Below, in pieces: positions 21,404 to 29,137 of a DNA stretch of 64,000 nucleotides. The stretch lies in the NCBI GenBank assembly GCA_902776565.1, contig CACYQN010000012.1:155027-219026 (forward strand). Direction: 5' to 3'. The notes beneath the pieces were generated by a model. It saw nothing but the letters and a program-made list of their open reading frames with translations, made no database searches and was not told the DNA's origin. Source of the DNA: an uncultured Bacteroidia bacterium. Its GTDB lineage: Bacteria; Bacteroidota; Bacteroidia; Bacteroidales; ML635J-15. Made by a program: the position numbers and the translations under genes. Numbering within the stretch: the first letter of the stretch is position 1; each line of letters opens with the position of its first letter.

Positions 21404-24388
21404 ATGAGTATGAAAAAAATTGCCGTAGTGTTTTTGTATAACCTGTTGATTATTAGTAGTTTATTTGCCATTAATACACCTTCATTGTACAGCCCATCCA
21501 CAGGCACGGTGCTTAGTAATGCTGCATCAGTAGAACTAAATTGGTATCAGGTTTCAGGAACTACAGGATATGAATTGGAAGTTGATACGACAAGTGGCTT
21601 CAATTCTCCATTATATACTCTATATAATTCTTGTTCATATTTAAATGGCAAGGCTTATGTTCGTATAAACCCACTTAGGTATGGTACAACATATTACTGG
21701 AGAGTAAGGGCTGTAAATAGCAACACTAATGAAACTTCTAACTATTCAGCAGTTTGGACATTCACAACATCGTCTTGTCCGACATTATATAGTCCGTCAA
21801 ACGGCACAACACTCAGTAATGCCGCATCGGTAGAACTTAATTGGTATCAAATTTCGGGAACTGCAAGATACGAACTTGAAGTCGATACGACCAGTAGGTT
21901 TGATTCCCCTGTATATACACTATATAATTCTTGTTCATATTTAAATGGCAAGGCTTATGTAAGCATTAATCCGCTTATGTATGGCACAACATATTACTGG
22001 AGAGTGAGAGCGATAAATGCGACTGGCTCTTCGAACTGGTCAAGTGTATGGCATTTCACTACATCGGCTTGTCCGACCCTATATAGTCCGTCAAACGGTA
22101 CAACACTCAGTAACGCAGCATCTTTAGAACTAAATTGGTATCAGTTGTCAGGAACTACTGGATACGAACTTGAAGTAGATACAACCCGTAGATTTGACTC
22201 ACCTGTATATGCTCTTTATAATTCTTGTTCATATTTGAACGGAAAGGCCTATGTATATATAACTTCGCTTTTATCTGGCACAACATATTACTGGCGTGTT
22301 CGGGCGCTAAATGCTACTGACACTTCTGCCTGGTCCTATGTATGGCGTTTCACAACCGCTTATCAGTTAACCACAGCGCCAACACTTGTTAACCCAGCAA
22401 ACGGCAGCACCGAAATTGCACCATCGGGAGTGGAATTTGTATGGAACGAAATAGACAATGTTACCGGCTACCGCTATCAGGTGGCTACCGACAATGCTTT
22501 TGCTTCAATAGTCCGCAACGGAACAACAGCAGGCACCAATGCAACTTGCAACCTTATGTATGGAACAACCTATTATTGGCGCGTTCAGGGCTACAATGCA
22601 AGCGGAAACTCGGTTTGGTCGGCAGTGTGGAATTTCAGCACTCAGGATTGCCAGCAACCTACTTGCGAAACATCGGCTACGGCTTGCGGTTCGTACCTGT
22701 GGCACGGCACAACCTACACCGAATCGGGCAATTATACGATAACCGTACCGCAGTCAAATGGTTGCGACAGTGTGTTGACATTGCATCTTACTATCAACCA
22801 ACCGCTGGCAGAACTTGTCGAAGCAACTGCCTGCGATTCCTACGAGTGGAACGGCGAGACTTACACCGAAAGCGGCACTTACGAAAAGACTTTCACCGCT
22901 TCAAACGGTTGCGATTCGGTTGTTACATTGCATTTGACAATAAATCATCCGCTGGCTGAGCAAGTAGAAGCCACCGCTTGCGATTCCTACGAGTGGAATG
23001 GCGAAACCTATACCGAAAGCGGTACATACTACAAGACTTTCACCGCTTCAAACGGTTGCGATTCGGTTGTTACCTTGCAACTTACAATAAACGAATCCCC
23101 AGCACGCGATTTTACAGCAGTTGCTTGTGGCAGTTATTTGTGGAACAATCAAACCTATACCGAATCTGGTAATTATGAGCAAACGATTTCATCCGACAGC
23201 GGTTGCGATTCTGTTGTTACCCTGCATCTGACTATCAACCATCCGCAGACAGAAAATATTGAAGCCACTGCTTGCGATTCCTACGAATGGAATGGCGAAA
23301 CATACACCGAAAGCGGCACATACGACAAGACTTTCACCGCTTCAAACGGTTGTGACTCGGTTGTTACTTTGCATTTGACTATCAACCATCCGCAGGCAGA
23401 GCAAGTCGAAGTCACTGCTTGCAGTTCCTACGAGTGGGACGGGCAAACTTACACCGAAAGCGGCACTTACGACAAGACTTTCACCGCTTCTAATGGTTGT
23501 GATTCAGTTGTTACCCTGCATCTGACTATCAACCATCCGCAGACAGAAAATATTGAAGCCACTGCTTGCGATTCCTACGAGTGGAATGGCGAGACTTACA
23601 CCGAAAGCGGCACATACGACAAGACTTTCACCGCTTCAAACGGTTGCGATTCGGTTGTTACCTTGCAACTTACAATAAACGAATCTCCAACTCGCGATTT
23701 TTCAGCAGTTGCTTGTGGCAGTTATGTGTGGAACAACCAGACATACACCGAATCGGGCAATTATACGATAACCATACCGCAGTCAAATGGTTGCGACAGC
23801 ATCATAACCTTGCATCTTACTATCAATCATCCGCTGACCGAACATATCGAAGCCACGGCTTGCGATTCCTACGAATGGAATGGCGAAACCTATACCGAAA
23901 GCGGCACATACGAAAAGACTTTCACCGCTTCAAACGGTTGCGATTCGGTTGTTACATTGCAACTGACAATAAACGAATCCGTTCAATACAGTTTCACCGA
24001 AACCGCCACAAGTCCCTACACTTGGAACGGCATCGAGTACACCGAAACGGGTGACTATACGCAGAATTTCACTGCAGCAAATGGCTGTGATTCAATCGTA
24101 ACGCTCCACTTGAACATCCTAAGCGGAATTTCGCAGAACGGCACGGCAGAAATTTCAATATACCCCAATCCCGCCACCGACATCCTCAACATCACATCAT
24201 CGGAAACAATTTCGGAAATCGAGATTGTGAATGTGATGGGACAGGTGGTAAAGCGCATTGAGGTAAATAGCGACAATGCGGTGTGTGATGTGGAAGATTT
24301 GACAAGCGGGGTGTATGTGGTAAGGATATACAGCCGACCCTTCGGCTACGCTCAGGGAGCGGCTTTGCGAAAATTTGTAAAAGAATAG
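21404..24388 (+). CDS. Repeat-rich T9SS type A cargo (putative surface adhesin)
   Basis: 994 residues from ATG 21404 (MSMKK; MKK at 21410 is equally possible). Signal peptide MKKIAVVFLYNLLIISSLFA. Then three near-identical 99-residue fibronectin-III-like repeats (SLYSPSTG... through TTYYWRVRA...FTTS) and a fourth divergent one. Next come ten repeats of about 49 residues, each with ACDSYEWNGETYTESGTY and NGCDSVVTLHLTIN (last ones diverged). The C-terminus is a type A T9SS sorting domain: ISIYPNPATDILNI, EIVNVMGQVV, TSGVYVVRIY, RKFVKE. The protein should be secreted, processed and attached to the cell surface. Within the sorting domain an extra segment SRPFGYAQGAAL is encoded by a palindromic genomic repeat. 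Confidence 0.88.
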   Translation: MSMKKIAVVFLYNLLIISSLFAINTPSLYSPSTGTVLSNAASVELNWYQVSGTTGYELEVDTTSGFNSPLYTLYNSCSYLNGKAYVRINPLRYGTTYYWRVRAVNSNTNETSNYSAVWTFTTSSCPTLYSPSNGTTLSNAASVELNWYQISGTARYELEVDTTSRFDSPVYTLYNSCSYLNGKAYVSINPLMYGTTYYWRVRAINATGSSNWSSVWHFTTSACPTLYSPSNGTTLSNAASLELNWYQLSGTTGYELEVDTTRRFDSPVYALYNSCSYLNGKAYVYITSLLSGTTYYWRVRALNATDTSAWSYVWRFTTAYQLTTAPTLVNPANGSTEIAPSGVEFVWNEIDNVTGYRYQVATDNAFASIVRNGTTAGTNATCNLMYGTTYYWRVQGYNASGNSVWSAVWNFSTQDCQQPTCETSATACGSYLWHGTTYTESGNYTITVPQSNGCDSVLTLHLTINQPLAELVEATACDSYEWNGETYTESGTYEKTFTASNGCDSVVTLHLTINHPLAEQVEATACDSYEWNGETYTESGTYYKTFTASNGCDSVVTLQLTINESPARDFTAVACGSYLWNNQTYTESGNYEQTISSDSGCDSVVTLHLTINHPQTENIEATACDSYEWNGETYTESGTYDKTFTASNGCDSVVTLHLTINHPQAEQVEVTACSSYEWDGQTYTESGTYDKTFTASNGCDSVVTLHLTINHPQTENIEATACDSYEWNGETYTESGTYDKTFTASNGCDSVVTLQLTINESPTRDFSAVACGSYVWNNQTYTESGNYTITIPQSNGCDSIITLHLTINHPLTEHIEATACDSYEWNGETYTESGTYEKTFTASNGCDSVVTLQLTINESVQYSFTETATSPYTWNGIEYTETGDYTQNFTAANGCDSIVTLHLNILSGISQNGTAEISIYPNPATDILNITSSETISEIEIVNVMGQVVKRIEVNSDNAVCDVEDLTSGVYVVRIYSRPFGYAQGAALRKFVKE
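22674..24120 (+). repeat. Ten 147-bp coding repeats in the adhesin
   Basis: About ten head-to-tail units of 147 bp encode the 49-residue cell-surface repeat; copies 2, 5, 7 and 9 are nearly identical in DNA as well as protein. A second set of three about 297-bp FN3 repeats precedes it (about 21470-22360). Both are likely sites of copy-number change. Confidence 0.85.
24332..24364. repeat. Palindromic repeat inside the sorting-domain coding sequence
   Basis: AGCCGACCCTTCGGCTACGC and CTCAGGGAGCGGCT resemble the intergenic CCCTGAGCGTAGTCGAAGGG repeat at 59.99 kb in inverted orientation. The insertion keeps the reading frame and codes for SRPFGYAQGAA. Confidence 0.65.
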
Positions 24389-24503
24389 GAGTGCCTTATG
24401 GCAGAAATCGTACAAATATGTTCCAAATCAAACAAATAAGATTTGTAAAATTTGTGTAGATTTGTAAGATTTCTCTCCGCAGGAGACTGAAAAATAGATA
24501 ATC

Positions 24504-24531
24504 AAGGATGGTGCAATGCCGTCCTTTTTTT
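24504..24531 (+). terminator. Terminator of the type A adhesin
   Basis: AAGGATGG and CCGTCCTT pair around TGCAATG, followed by seven T. Confidence 0.75.
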
Positions 24532-24610
24532 GCCATATACCATTTCGGTATTAACAACCCAAGTTTAATTAAACTTTCTGCCGAACCGTTTCCATTTCAA
24601 TCGGAAGCAC

Positions 24611-24618
24611 TACTTTTG
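24611..24618 (+). promoter_or_regulatory. -7 box of the DUF819 gene
   Basis: TACTTTTG, 28 bases before ATG 24647. Confidence 0.55.
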
Positions 24619-24646
24619 CACATTAAAACAAGAAAATTGTACACTT

Positions 24647-25861
24647 ATGCGAATAATAATTGCAATCGCAATATACCTGCTTTTCCCGATAATTATAGTG
24701 TCGGCATTTCACAAATGGAAAATATTGCAGAAAATAGGCACCGTGATACTGGCTTACGCAGTCGGCATAATAATGAGCCTCACAGGATTCGTAACTTTTG
24801 AACCTGGCACCGCCGATGCCGCCACTTTCGAGAGCATACAGAAGTTGATAATGAACATTTCCGTTCCACTTGCCATACCGCTTATGCTTTTCAACTGCGA
24901 CTTCAAGCTGTGGACACGCGCCCTGCCAAAGACAATCCTTGCCCTCGTGGGCGGTATTATCGCAATCACAGTCGCTGTAATTTCCGGATTCTTCATCTTC
25001 CGCAACACTGGCGTAAACGACATCACAAATGTGTCGGCAATGATGACAGGCATTTACACTGGCGGAACAATGAACTTCAACGCACTGGGTGCCGCCCTTG
25101 GTGTTGACCCGACGACAATCACCCTCGTGCTTACTTTCCAGATGCTCATCACCTTCCCGCTCATAATGTTCATCACAGGTGGCGGATACAGGCTTTTCCG
25201 CAAAATTCTGCCTTTCCCCGACGAATCGACTTCCATTTCTAAACTCGGAAGCAACATCGAAGACCACGGCATCGAAAACTATGGAATGATGCTCAACAAG
25301 AAAGTATTTCCAAAGACAATGCTCGGATTGCTTCTGTCAATCGGATTTCTTGCAGTCGGTGCGGGATTGTCGCTTTTATTTTACAACCTTGGTATTGTTG
25401 GCGACCAGGAAACAGGCACAGGAAAACTCAACGAACTGGTAATCATCCTCACAATCACCACATTGTCGATAATTGCATCGTTCTCGAAGAAAATCCGTGA
25501 ATTGCCGAAAACCTTTGAGCTCGGTATGATTTTCATATTGATATTCAGCATCGCGGTAGCATCGCAGTTCAATCCGTACAGCATCGACACGTCGGCAATT
25601 TCGCTCGGATTGTTCGTGCTGTACATAATGCTGGTGTCGGTAATTATCCACATCATTTTCTGCCGATTCTCAAAAATCAACGGCGACCTATACACAGTAG
25701 CCCAAGTAGGATTGTTCTGCTCTCCGCCATTCATTCCGCCTGTTGTCGGAGCAATGGGAAACAAGAAAGTGCTGATTAGCGGTATCGTAATCGGACTTAT
25801 CGGCTATGCCATCGGCACTTATATGGGAGTTGGCATTGCGTATCTGCTCAAACTATTCTAA
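24647..25861 (+). CDS. DUF819 family integral membrane protein (putative permease)
   Basis: 404 residues with about ten to eleven membrane spans. Conserved blocks of DUF819 (YjcL-like) are visible: SVPLAIPLMLFNCDFK, MMTGIYTGGTMNF, PPFIPPVVGAMGNKKVL. Members are thought to be transporters and resemble sodium/organic acid carriers, but substrates are unknown. It is followed after 18 bp by an Omp85-like outer membrane barrel gene, so the two are probably cotranscribed. It has its own -7 box and lies downstream of the adhesin terminator. Confidence 0.85.
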   Translation: MRIIIAIAIYLLFPIIIVSAFHKWKILQKIGTVILAYAVGIIMSLTGFVTFEPGTADAATFESIQKLIMNISVPLAIPLMLFNCDFKLWTRALPKTILALVGGIIAITVAVISGFFIFRNTGVNDITNVSAMMTGIYTGGTMNFNALGAALGVDPTTITLVLTFQMLITFPLIMFITGGGYRLFRKILPFPDESTSISKLGSNIEDHGIENYGMMLNKKVFPKTMLGLLLSIGFLAVGAGLSLLFYNLGIVGDQETGTGKLNELVIILTITTLSIIASFSKKIRELPKTFELGMIFILIFSIAVASQFNPYSIDTSAISLGLFVLYIMLVSVIIHIIFCRFSKINGDLYTVAQVGLFCSPPFIPPVVGAMGNKKVLISGIVIGLIGYAIGTYMGVGIAYLLKLF

Positions 25862-25879
25862 AAACAAAAAACTGCATAT

Positions 25880-27274
25880 ATGAGAAAAATCTTAATAATC
25901 GCCATTATTGTTGCGTTTGCAGGCAGCCTAATGGCAGAGACTGAAGCAAAAGACACTTCAAAGGTAAAAACCGGATGGAACTTTGGAATACTGCCGAGCG
26001 TTGCCTACGATGCCGACCTCGGATTCCAGTTCGGTGCATTGTCAAACATATATTATTATGGTGACGGAAGCCAGTACCCCGAATACATACATTCGTTCTA
26101 TGTTGAGGCGGCATACACGACCAAAAGATACGGTTTGTTCCGCTTCTTCTACGACTCGAAGTATCTGATTCCCGACCATCGCCTTACGGTAGATGTTTCG
26201 TATCTGCCCGACGCTATGTGCGACTTCTACGGATACAACGGATACCCAACGCTTTACCACATGGGCTGGCACAATGCCAAGAAGGATTCGAGCGAATACC
26301 TTTCGCGTGCATTCTACAAGTACAAGCGCGACCTTGTACGCGTTGCCGCCGACATCGAAGGCACAATCTCTGGCGACTGGAAGTGGAATGCAGGGCTGGG
26401 CGTACTCGGCTATATGATTGACGAGTGCGATATTGCCATGCTCAACGGCAAGCGCCAGCCGTCCGACCAAAAATACCTCGACCCGTCGGTTCAGGGACTT
26501 TACGAACTGTACAGAAGTTGGGGCATAATAAAGCCAGACGAAGCCAACGGCGGATGGCATCCTTATGTTCGTGGCGGCATCACCTTCGACAGCCGCGACA
26601 AGCGCTCCAACCCTTCACGCGGAATTTATGCCGATGCATTCTTTACCTATTCGGCAGCATTCGGCAATCAGACCGAATACAACAATCTGAAGTTCAACTT
26701 CAATTTCAGGCATTATGTACCTATATATAAAGATAGGGTTACGCTTGCATACCGAATCGGAACGCAGAATACGATTGTCGGCGAATCGCCGTTCTACATG
26801 AACACCTACCTCAATACGCTTTTCATTCAGCGCGTAATATATGAAGGTCTTGGCGGTGGAAACTCGCTACGGGGAATTATGCGTAACAGGATTCTGGCTA
26901 ATGGTTTTGCCTACGCGAATGTTGAACTTAGAACCAAAATTGTAAACTTCGACATCGGCAAACAGCATTTCTACATCGGGCTGAACCCGTTCTTCGACTT
27001 AGGCGTTGTTACCCAGCCCTACAAGCTCGACGAGACTGAAGTAAGAACAGCCATCACAGCCAACAACATTGCAAACGGTCGCACCGACAAGTACGAGGAC
27101 TACTTCAACCTGTCGAAAAAGGAAACCTATATGCCACACTCAGCAGCCGGCATAGGACTGAAAGTCGCCATGAACGAGAACTTCATCCTTTCGGTTGACT
27201 GGGCAACCGCCATCAACAAGCAGGACAACGGCAAGATGACGAACTTCTATGTGAAGATGGGATACCTGTTCTAA
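25880..27274 (+). CDS. BamA/TamA (Omp85) family outer membrane protein
   Basis: 464 residues. Signal peptide MRKILIIAIIVAFAGSLMA. The rest is a beta-barrel pattern: alternating hydrophobic strands, many Tyr/Phe, and a C-terminal strand VKMGYLF ending in Phe. The motif GGGNSLRGI matches the VRGY/LRGY-type L6 loop signature of the Omp85 surface-antigen (D15) family, and the strand FDSRDKRSNPSRGIYAD is the common D15 repeat. No POTRA domains precede the barrel, so it is a stand-alone barrel of the kind frequent in Bacteroidota rather than BamA itself. Role unknown. Confidence 0.8.
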   Translation: MRKILIIAIIVAFAGSLMAETEAKDTSKVKTGWNFGILPSVAYDADLGFQFGALSNIYYYGDGSQYPEYIHSFYVEAAYTTKRYGLFRFFYDSKYLIPDHRLTVDVSYLPDAMCDFYGYNGYPTLYHMGWHNAKKDSSEYLSRAFYKYKRDLVRVAADIEGTISGDWKWNAGLGVLGYMIDECDIAMLNGKRQPSDQKYLDPSVQGLYELYRSWGIIKPDEANGGWHPYVRGGITFDSRDKRSNPSRGIYADAFFTYSAAFGNQTEYNNLKFNFNFRHYVPIYKDRVTLAYRIGTQNTIVGESPFYMNTYLNTLFIQRVIYEGLGGGNSLRGIMRNRILANGFAYANVELRTKIVNFDIGKQHFYIGLNPFFDLGVVTQPYKLDETEVRTAITANNIANGRTDKYEDYFNLSKKETYMPHSAAGIGLKVAMNENFILSVDWATAINKQDNGKMTNFYVKMGYLF

Positions 27275-27293
27275 GGAATGTTCAATGTTTTAT

Positions 27294-27325
27294 GATAGAA
27301 TCGCGCCATGGCGCGATTGTACATA
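27294..27325. repeat. Palindromic element Q, copy 1
   Basis: AATCGCGCCATGGCGCGATT (27299-27318) is a perfect 20-bp palindrome between flanks TAG and TGTACATAA. A near-identical copy is at 54668-54695. The DNA after both is made of AT-rich words such as CAAACAATCT and TTTGATGATT. Confidence 0.75.
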
Positions 27326-27406
27326 AATAATCAAAAGTTCAAGGATTTAAATATTCAGCAATTTAAAACAACATCAAACAATCTAAAACAATTTCAAACA
27401 ATATTG

Positions 27407-27414
27407 TAAATTTG
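27407..27414 (+). promoter_or_regulatory. -7 box of the MFS transporter gene
   Basis: TAAATTTG, 16 bases before ATG 27431. Confidence 0.5.
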
Positions 27415-27430
27415 CAAAAAAAATACTTTT

Positions 27431-29086
27431 ATGACAGATAACAAGCAAAAGACCAACTACGGAGCCCTGTCGATACTTATAATAGTATTCTTCTTCTGGG
27501 GCTTCATGGCAGCAGGAAACAGCATTTTCATTCCTTTCTGCAAGCATTATTTCAACTTGGACCAGTTCCAGAGCCAGCTTATCGACTTTGCGTTCTACCT
27601 TGCATATTATGTCGGGGCACTGATACTTTTTGCCTACTCGGTGGCAAAGCGCAGCGACTTCATTGCAAAGTCGGGCTACAAGAAATCAATCGTGTACGGA
27701 CTGCTACTGTCGGCAGTGGGTGCTGCAGCAATGATTGTTGCAGTTGGTGCCGACAATTTTACAGGAATGCTCATCGGACTGTTTGTAGTGGGACTCGGAT
27801 TCTCGTTGCAACAAACCGCAGGAAACCCGTTTGCAATAACCCTTGGTCCGCCGGCAACTGGTGCATCACGAATCAACCTTTGCGGAGGGCTCAACTCGTT
27901 TGGCACGGCTATAGGCCCGATTATCGTTGCATTGCTTCTTTTCGGAACTACCGCTGCCGTTAGCGACGAGGAAATCGCCAGCCTCGAAATCAGCAAGGCT
28001 CAAATACTTTATGCCGGCGTTGGCGTTTTGTTCCTCATTGCCGCAGCAATATTCTTCTTCTCGAAGAAACTGCCGAACGACACATCTGACGAAAAGACCG
28101 AGAAGTCGAGCAAGGCTCTTGTCGCCCTCACTATAATGACAGTACTCCTCGTTGCAATGTTCATCCCTGTTTTCATGAGCTATCGTGAAAGTTTCGCAGA
28201 CATGGACAATGTGGAGATTTTCCGCGTGATATTCCTATTAGCAGCACTTCTGATTGTTTTCGTAACATTGCTTTCTGTCAACGGAATGGCAAAGAAGAAA
28301 TCTGAAGGCTGGGGCGCAATGAAATACCCGCAGCTTGTGTTTGGAATGCTTGCAATCTTCGTCTATGTAGGCGTTGAAGTTTCGACTGTAAGTAACTTCG
28401 GTGAGTTGTTGCAGAAACCCGACTTTGGCGGATTTGCAGCCAACGAAGTTGCACCTTTCATCTCGATGTACTGGGGAAGCCTTATGATTGGACGCTGGAC
28501 AGGTGCAGTTGCCGCTTTTGAGTTCAAATCGTTGACAAAGAAGATTCTTACAATAGTTGTTCCGCTGGTGGCATTCGGCGTAGTGCTGGGTGTAAATGCA
28601 ATTTCGCAGTACAGCATTGTGGTTCTGCTTCCGTACATCGCACTTATAGCCATTCAGATAGCAGCATTCTTCTTCACAAAGAACAAACCGGCACGCACCT
28701 TGTTTATTTTCGCAGTGCTTGCTGTATGCATGATGCTTGTAGGCATCAGCACCGAGGGAATGGTTTCGGTTTATGCAATTATGGCAGGCGGATTGTTCTG
28801 CTCCATAATGTGGTCGTCGATTTTCAACCTTGCACTGGCAGGACTTGGCAAATACACAACCCAAGGCTCGGCATTCCTCGTAATGATGATTCTCGGCGGT
28901 GCTGTAATTCCTCCAATCCAGGGCAAACTGGCCGACTATATGCAGACGCTTTCATCGAACGAAGGCTTCGGAATACACTATTCGTATGTGATTCCTGTTC
29001 TATGCTTTGCATTCCTCGCATTCTTTGCAATATATGTAAAGAGGATTTTGAAGAAACAAGGCATCGACTACGATAGCGAAGTGTAA
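27431..29086 (+). CDS. MFS sugar transporter, FucP-like (FHS family)
   Basis: 551 residues, about 14 membrane segments. Early residues FFFWGFMAAGNSIFIPFCKHYF and QSQLIDFAFYLAYYVGAL, and the block LQQTAGNPFAITLGPPATGASRINLCGGLNSFGT (read as the family's QxxxNPxxxxLG...RLNLxxxFNxxG pattern), identify the fucose/glucose-galactose symporter group. It is longer than FucP (about 438), mainly because of additional helices in the middle (about 225-300). Likely imports a monosaccharide with protons or sodium at the inner membrane. It stands alone and ends at a bidirectional terminator shared with recG. Confidence 0.85.
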   Translation: MTDNKQKTNYGALSILIIVFFFWGFMAAGNSIFIPFCKHYFNLDQFQSQLIDFAFYLAYYVGALILFAYSVAKRSDFIAKSGYKKSIVYGLLLSAVGAAAMIVAVGADNFTGMLIGLFVVGLGFSLQQTAGNPFAITLGPPATGASRINLCGGLNSFGTAIGPIIVALLLFGTTAAVSDEEIASLEISKAQILYAGVGVLFLIAAAIFFFSKKLPNDTSDEKTEKSSKALVALTIMTVLLVAMFIPVFMSYRESFADMDNVEIFRVIFLLAALLIVFVTLLSVNGMAKKKSEGWGAMKYPQLVFGMLAIFVYVGVEVSTVSNFGELLQKPDFGGFAANEVAPFISMYWGSLMIGRWTGAVAAFEFKSLTKKILTIVVPLVAFGVVLGVNAISQYSIVVLLPYIALIAIQIAAFFFTKNKPARTLFIFAVLAVCMMLVGISTEGMVSVYAIMAGGLFCSIMWSSIFNLALAGLGKYTTQGSAFLVMMILGGAVIPPIQGKLADYMQTLSSNEGFGIHYSYVIPVLCFAFLAFFAIYVKRILKKQGIDYDSEV

Positions 29087-29098
29087 AAATTCATAGTG

Positions 29099-29134
29099 AA
29101 AAGAGAAATCCGTTTAATAAACGATTTCTCTTTT
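29099..29134. terminator. Bidirectional terminator between the MFS gene and recG
   Basis: AAAAGAGAAATCCGTTT pairs with AAACGATTTCTCTTTT (one mismatch), with A-run and T-run flanks, between convergent genes. Confidence 0.88.
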
Positions 29135-29137
29135 TAT

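Noticed and set aside
22674..24120. CRISPR-like regular repeats
   Set aside because: The 147-bp period is coding, in frame, with no unique spacers; they are protein repeats.
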